Assembly: GCA_027559495.1 (NCBI GenBank)
Contig: JAMXSV010000027.1
Span: 57,737-121,736, forward strand
Reading direction: 5' to 3'
Length of the DNA: 64,000 nt
Source of the DNA: Aurifilum marmelostoma
Lineage: Eukaryota; Ascomycota; Sordariomycetes; Diaporthales; Cryphonectriaceae
In this document: positions 58,101-64,000 of the stretch, in pieces
Numbering within the stretch: position 1 is the stretch's first letter
Layout: every line of letters starts with the position of its first letter
The notes under the pieces: model-generated
Seen by the model: only the letters and a program-made list of their open reading frames with translations
What the model was told of the DNA's origin: nothing
Databases searched by the model: none
Position numbers and translations under genes: made by a program

Positions 58101-61100
58101 ATAGTTGTATATTATATCTCTTAGAGAAAGAAAGTTTAGAATAGTTCTTTTGGAAATTTATAGAATAATAGCAGCTTGCTATAAGAAGCAGGGCTTCTAC
58201 TAAAGATAAATAATCAGATTATTCTACTAACCTTATAGATCAAGAATTTAAAGAAGGATAGAACTAAGATACTATATTATTCCTGGCCTATAATAGGCGC
58301 GACGATAACTTAGAAAATGCAAACTTTACTTTAGCACTAATAGAAGAAGATATAATAGAGATACTTACTCTTAAAGAAGAAATACTCTAAGATAGATAGC
58401 TAAATAACCTACCTAAACCTATTATGCAAAGATATATAGATAAGTTAGGAGAATTAGCATTAACTAGTCTATATAGCAGCATTAGCTTCTATAATTTAGA
58501 TGCTAAGAAATAAATTAAGTATCTTATATATAGAATTCCTTTAAAGGAACTTTTCTAGAGCATTCTAATCTAGAATTATAAAGCAGAAAGAATAAAGGAT
58601 TCTAGGATTAATGCATTCTATCTTAAATACTATTAATTAGTATAGATCTTATATATCTATTATAGCTATCGAATTTATTTTAAAGAAAAAGTTAAATATA
58701 AATAGTTTTTAACTAGAGAGGAAGAATAAGTTATTTAAGCGTATAAAGAATCTAAACTTCGGTTTAGGGAAGTACTAGATAAGAAGCATAATAATACTTT
58801 TATTAGATTACTAGAAGATTGCCCAAAACCTTATATAGAAAGGAAATGCAAATAGTAGCAATGCTTAGTAGAAAAATGCACTATTTATATATAGAATAAA
58901 GCATATACTTAGCATATATAATAGCATAGTAGGAAGCATTATAAGCATATATAACAATAAGCTAGAGCATTAGCCTAGCAAGCAGCTAGAAGAATTCCAA
59001 AAGGATAGGATTGCTTATAATAGGACTATAGATAATTAGACTAGAATAGTTCCTATATAAAGCCTTTAGAATAAACTATGCTTATATTATTATTAATATA
59101 TATATCTATAAAGAAAGATATAATGCTCTATTAGATAGTAGCATATAAGGAAATTATATATTCCTAAATATTATTAATATAGCAAAGATACTATAGCAGC
59201 AGAAGGAGAAGCTTTATATACTTAATATTATAGAAGGAAAGCTAGTTGCATATAATCTAGATATAATTAATAAGGAGACTAATTATCTACCTATATAGAT
59301 ATAAGGATATATAACTAAGATTTCTTTTAATATTATAGATATAGTATATTATAATATAATATTAAGATTTCTATAGCTTAAAGAGCATAATTCTCGAATT
59401 AATTAGACTATTAGCTAGATCTCTTAGAAATAAGCTATATCTAATAAGATAGTTATAATTAAAGGCGCAGAATAAGATTTAGTTATTAAGGATAGCTAAA
59501 AGAGGCGCTTAAATAAGAATTTAATATATATTTCTAAATTAGCAGAGACTAATAGCTTATAGAGAAGAATTATAAGCGCCTTAAATCTATAAAAGGAGGT
59601 TAGGCATAGATTAGATTTATAAGTAAGCAGAAACTAGTTAGAAAGACTTAGTTTAGTATAGAGCAATAATAATAGGCAGCAATAATAGAAATAGAAGCTA
59701 TAGCCTTAGAAACTTAGTTTAGCCTAAAGCAGCTAGAATAAGCTAGAGAAGCAGATAAATTAAGAATTATAAAGAATTAGATAAAGCTAATTAGGATATA
59801 ATACTACTATAATATTGCTTAGGAATACTTAATAGTACCTTCTATTCCTATAAGTAGTAATAATAGAAGAAAGATCTCTATTAATATTTAATAGCATACT
59901 ATAAGAGTACTACGAATTTATTAGATTATTCTTAGGAAAGCATAAAGAATTGCTTCCTACTAGAATCTAATTTAATTATAAAATACTTCTTAAGGAAGGG
60001 ATAGAATTAAAATTTTTCCCTATTTATAGACTAGATAAAGCAAGACTTAAGGCACTTAGGGAGTATTTAGATAAGAATTTTAAAAAAGAATATATTAAAG
60101 AATTATATTTTTTAGTAGAATATTTAATTCTCTTTATATCTAAAAAAAAATAGCAAATTTAAGCTATATATAGACTTTAGATAATTTAATAATATAATAA
60201 TTAAGGATTATTACTCTTTGCTAAGAAGCAATAAACTATAAGATAGGATATAAGGTATATAATAGTTTACTATATTTAATTTTAAAGAAGGATACTATTA
60301 TATATAGATTGCGAAAGAATATAAATAGAAGATAATTTTTAGAATTTGCTATAGATATTACAAATATTATATTATACTATTTAGATTAACTAATATACTA
60401 GCTATATTCTAATATATAATTAATTATATTCTTTGTAAATTTCTTAATATCTTTATTATTGCTTATCTAGATAATATCCTTATTTACTTAAAGGACCTTA
60501 AGATATATAAATAATATATGCAAATTATATTATAAATGCTGCAAGATGCTAAGATGCTAGTAGAATCTACTAAATATTATTTCTATACTTAAAAAGTAAA
60601 TTATCTTAAATATACTCTTAAATTAAGCGCGATTTATATATAGAAAGATAAAATTAAGGCAATTAAGGATTAGCCTATATTTAGAAACTTTATAAATATT
60701 TAAGTATTTTTTAGATATATTAATTTCTATAGATAGTTTATTAAGAATTATAGTAAGAAAGTTAAGCCCTTTATAGAACTTACTAAAAAAGAAATGCTAT
60801 TTTATTAGATAAAAGGATAATAGCAAGTATTTAATAAGATTAAGGATCTTATATTAAAAGACCTAATTTGCAAAGAATTAAATCTTAGTAAGGAATTTAA
60901 GTTATATATAAATGCATTAGACTTTGCTATTAAAGCAGAACTTAACTAGCACAATAAAAAAGGATAATTAAAATTAATTGCTAACTTCTTAAAGAAGCTT
61001 AATAGATTAGAATTATAATATAGAATACTAGATAAGGAACTTATAGCTATTATAGAAGCATTTAAGGAATAGAAATAATATCTTATTAGCGCAAAATACT

Positions 61101-62839
61101 AAATTAAAGTATTCTCTAATTATAAAAATCTTATTATATTTACTATAATAAAGATACTTAATAGATAATAAGTAAGATAGGCAGAGTATCTATTATAATT
61201 TAATTTTAAGATTATTTATATTTAAGAAAAGGAAAATATTAGAGCAGATACTTTTAGCAAAAGATTAGATTATTAGAATAAGATTATAGAAGAAATCTAG
61301 AATATTTTTATAATAAATAAGAAAGGAGATTTTATTAATATATATAGGAAGCTAAATGCTATTCTTAGAATTAGTTAAATAAGCAAAGACTTAGAAGATA
61401 TAACTCTAAAGGAATAAGATTAGTATATCTAGAATATATATAGTGCTCTAGTATATAGATATTAGGAAGTTAAAGCAATCTTAGTATAGATTTTAAGATA
61501 TTAGAAACTGCTAGGCTTTAAGAAGAGAGTTAAGAACTTTTTATAGAATTACAATAGTTGCAAGAAGAATAAGATAGAAAGATATAAGCCTTATAGATTG
61601 CTTTATTCTTTATTAGTACTAAGTTTAGTTTAGCAATTAGCTAGCTTAAATTTTATTATTAAGCTATCTTTTTTATAAGAACTCTTAACTAAAGTGCAAT
61701 TTAATAGCATTCTAGTAGTAGTTTGTAGATTAAGCAAGTATGCTTACTTTCTACTATATAAGGAGAGTAGTATAGCAGAAGACCTTATATATATATTTCT
61801 TAGAATAATTATAGCTAATTATAGTATACTATAGGAAATTATTTTAGATAGAGATAGAAAGTTTGCATTAAACTTCTAAACCTTACTTATAAAGCAGCTT
61901 AGAGCAGCTTATAAAATATTAACTATATTTTATTTATAAATAAATAAATAAATAAAATATATAAATTAAATTTTAGAATAATATCTATACTATTATATTA
62001 ATTATAAATAAGATAATTAGATTAAATTATTACTATTAGCGCAATTTATATATAATAGTATAAATATAAATATAATAAAGATATTGCTATTTTATATAGT
62101 ATATAAGCATAATTTTATAGCATATTATAAAGTATTGCTAGGGGCAAATATAGAAGTAGCAGATAAGAAAGCTTAAAGGATTTAGAAAATCTATAAAGAA
62201 CTATAGCAAGAATTTGCATTTATTAGGGAATAAATAATAAGATATGCAAATACTAAAAGGATTAAGGGATTAATCCTTAAAGAGAGAGATAAAGTTTATC
62301 TTTTTCGATAAAATATTAAAATAAAGAGACTTAGTAATAAGCTTGATTATAAGAAGCTTAGTTTATTTAAGATTTTGCAGAAAATCTTACTAATTAACTA
62401 TAAACTTATACTCTCCTATAGCATAAGAATATATTTAGTTTTCTATATTTTACTACTTAAGCTAGTAGTATAGAATATAAAGATTAATAATAGCATTAAA
62501 GTTAAAGATAATAAACTAGAATATAAAATTAAAAAAATCCTTAAGTATAAAGGATAGAATAATATATTAGAATATCTAGTTAAATAGAAAAGCTATCCCT
62601 TAAGCGAAAATATATAAGAACTTCTAGAAAATATTACTAATATATTAGAATAGTTTGCGCAATACTAGTTTAAGAAAGAATAGTTATAATAATAACTAGT
62701 TAGCTTATAAAAATATTAAAAATATAGTTTATTAGTTAAAATACTCTATTAGTTAATAAAATAAGCTACTAATTAAGGAAATACTAGTTAGGGATAGTAT
62801 TATAAAAAAAAAAAAAAAAAGATATACTAAGCTAGGCTA

Positions 62840-63440
62840 AGGGTTAGCAGCTAACTAAAGGTCTAGCTATATCTTCTAGCCTATATTTATCTAGAATACT
62901 TAGGTCTAGTAGAGTTTAACTAGCCTCTCTTATAAGCTAGCTATTAGAGAAAGGGCCCTTAAGAGCTAAGGCCTTAGCGCCTTAGTTAGCCTTTTTAGCA
63001 GCTAAATACTTAGCTTTAGCTTCTGCTTTCTCTGCCTCTAAATGCTCTAACTCTTCTAGATTTATTAAGCCTTAATAAATAGCTTAAGCTATTTTCTCTT
63101 TCTATATCTTCTTCTATTAGCAAAGATATATTAACTTTAGCTTAAGATCTTCGATTTTATTCTTTAACTTTTAATATTAAAAGGAGATATTAAGAAGCTT
63201 AGAAGAGTTAGTTAGTTTAAGAATATTATATTTAGAATATTAGCAATATATGCACTTAGCATACTAGAAAGAATCTTTAGGGAATATTTAATAAGATTTT
63301 AAGCCTTAAGTATTATAGAAAGAATAAGGAATTATAATAATAGCTTTAGAAAGAATAATTAAATAAAGGAACTTCTTTTACTTTAATTTATTAGAATAAG
63401 AATTAAAAGATTTTGGTTTTGCAATTTTATTTAATATCCT
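62840..63440 (-). pseudogene. Antisense accessory reading frame in copy D
   Basis: Counterpart of the frame at 26620-27260, again opposite in strand to the element's gag-pol and again between chromodomain and 3' LTR. More damaged: the Cys-cluster region (about 63225-63275) has lost residues, but the coiled-coil and the Ala/Glu/Lys helix (about 62990-63130) can still be followed. Its presence at the same place in two separate copies shows it belongs to the element. Confidence 0.5.
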
Positions 63441-63529
63441 AATTAGAAAGGCATAATAATATAGCAAAATAATAGTAGGGAAATTTATAAGGAAATTATT
63501 AAGGATAATAATTTATAAGAGAGAAATAA

Positions 63530-64000
63530 TATTATAATCTATTTAATATGCAGATTATAATATAGATTGCAGTATAGCATTAAGGCTATATAGAATAGAC
63601 TATAAAAAGCTAAGAGTCTAATACTCTAGAATAGAATTAGTATAATAAGATTATATAAGCTAGGGTTAGGGTTATAAAGATTGCTTAGTTAAAGGAGTTA
63701 ATATTAACTCTATTAACTAGTTAAAGGAATTAGTATTAACTTAGTTAACTAATCGAAGGATTTAATATCAATTCTAGCTTATCCTTGCTAAGAAAGAATT
63801 AATATTACTAATAAAGGACTAAAGAATAGGTTATATAAGGAATATATTTGCTATTATTAGATAGATTTAGTATATAGCTCTTTAGTTATTAATCTAAGTA
63901 TTACTTTTAATATAAGTAATAGCTTTACTGCTAGTAATATATTGCAGAAGATTTTTGGAAATTATTTCTATATTTTTTGGATTATACTTTAATATTCTTC
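63530..64000 (+). repeat. 3' LTR of copy D, cut by window end
   Basis: Starts TATTATAATCTATTTAATATG and follows the family consensus order, including the CTAGGGTTAGGGTTATAAAG word (about 63659-63678), up to the window edge about 60 bases before the expected LTR end. Confidence 0.85.

Larger units (their letters stand above)
56372..64000 (+). mobile_element. Near full-length Ty3/gypsy chromovirus copy D, RIP-inactivated
   Basis: 5' LTR 56372-56903, interior 56904-63529, 3' LTR from 63530 running off the window (471 bases present). Read on the plus strand: gag with a decayed CCHC knuckle at 57899-57940 (CYN..RKLEYF pattern, later Cys and His positions now Tyr); RT motif YLDNILIY at 60461-60496; an RNase H-like LYINALDFAI at about 60905-60935; integrase region about 61500-62300; chromodomain at 62519-62669 (EYKIKKIL, YLVK.KSYP, ENI.ELLENI). 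Every gene is broken by TAA/TAG, mostly where CAA, CAG or TGG would be mutated by RIP. It matches copy A and the inverse of copy B along its length, and has an antisense frame before the 3' LTR. Confidence 0.85.

Noticed and set aside
15371..64000. tRNA or rRNA genes in the AT-rich zone
   Set aside because: No cloverleaf with intact A and B boxes or rRNA-like conserved block was noticed; absence by eye is not proof.

Overview
The window comes from a filamentous ascomycete (Pezizomycotina). The evidence is short GT..AG introns of 43-151 bp, pyrimidine-rich promoters, a secondary-metabolite-type gene cluster, fungal-only protein families, and long AT-rich tracts with the TpA-rich, stop-riddled look of repeat-induced point mutation (RIP). 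The species cannot be fixed from the sequence.

Bases 1-15370 form a GC-balanced, gene-dense block that looks like part of a terpenoid or meroterpenoid biosynthetic cluster. From left to right it holds: a BBE-type FAD-linked oxidase (cut by the left edge, minus), a fungal 7-TM rhodopsin/PTH11-like membrane protein (plus), a second BBE-type oxidase (minus, 4 exons), a cupin-fold protein (plus, 3 exons), a short-chain dehydrogenase lacking the catalytic Tyr (minus), a UbiA-family prenyltransferase (plus), a large integral-membrane protein resembling meroterpenoid terpene cyclases (minus, 2 exons) and a cytochrome P450 (plus, 2 exons). Most neighbours are divergent pairs sharing 0.5-1.2 kb promoters. 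A plausible division of labour is prenylation by UbiA, epoxidation or hydroxylation by the P450, cyclisation by the membrane cyclase, and finishing by the oxidases, SDR and cupin. No polyketide synthase or other backbone enzyme is present; if one exists it lies to the left.

At 15370, right after the P450 stop codon, composition switches abruptly to RIP-degraded, AT-rich DNA that continues to 64000. At 16040-18162 is a nested stack of LTRs whose 5-bp target-site duplications can still be read, including two copies of a small ~130-bp TG..CA element. A less mutated island at 18.2-21.9 kb carries an apparently intact DUF2306-type membrane-protein gene and a broken NLR (NACHT_N / STAND type) gene whose ATPase core is missing.

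From 22982 onward the recognisable content is one family of Ty3/gypsy chromoviruses: a 5'-part copy (22982-25990), a full-length inverted copy (25991-33685), a solo LTR (42568-43099) and a nearly full-length copy running off the right edge (56372-64000). The two long copies carry an extra antisense reading frame between pol and the 3' LTR. The remaining AT-rich intervals (33686-42567 and 43100-56371) are too degraded to assign; they hold tandem duplications, homopolymer runs and a dispersed direct repeat.
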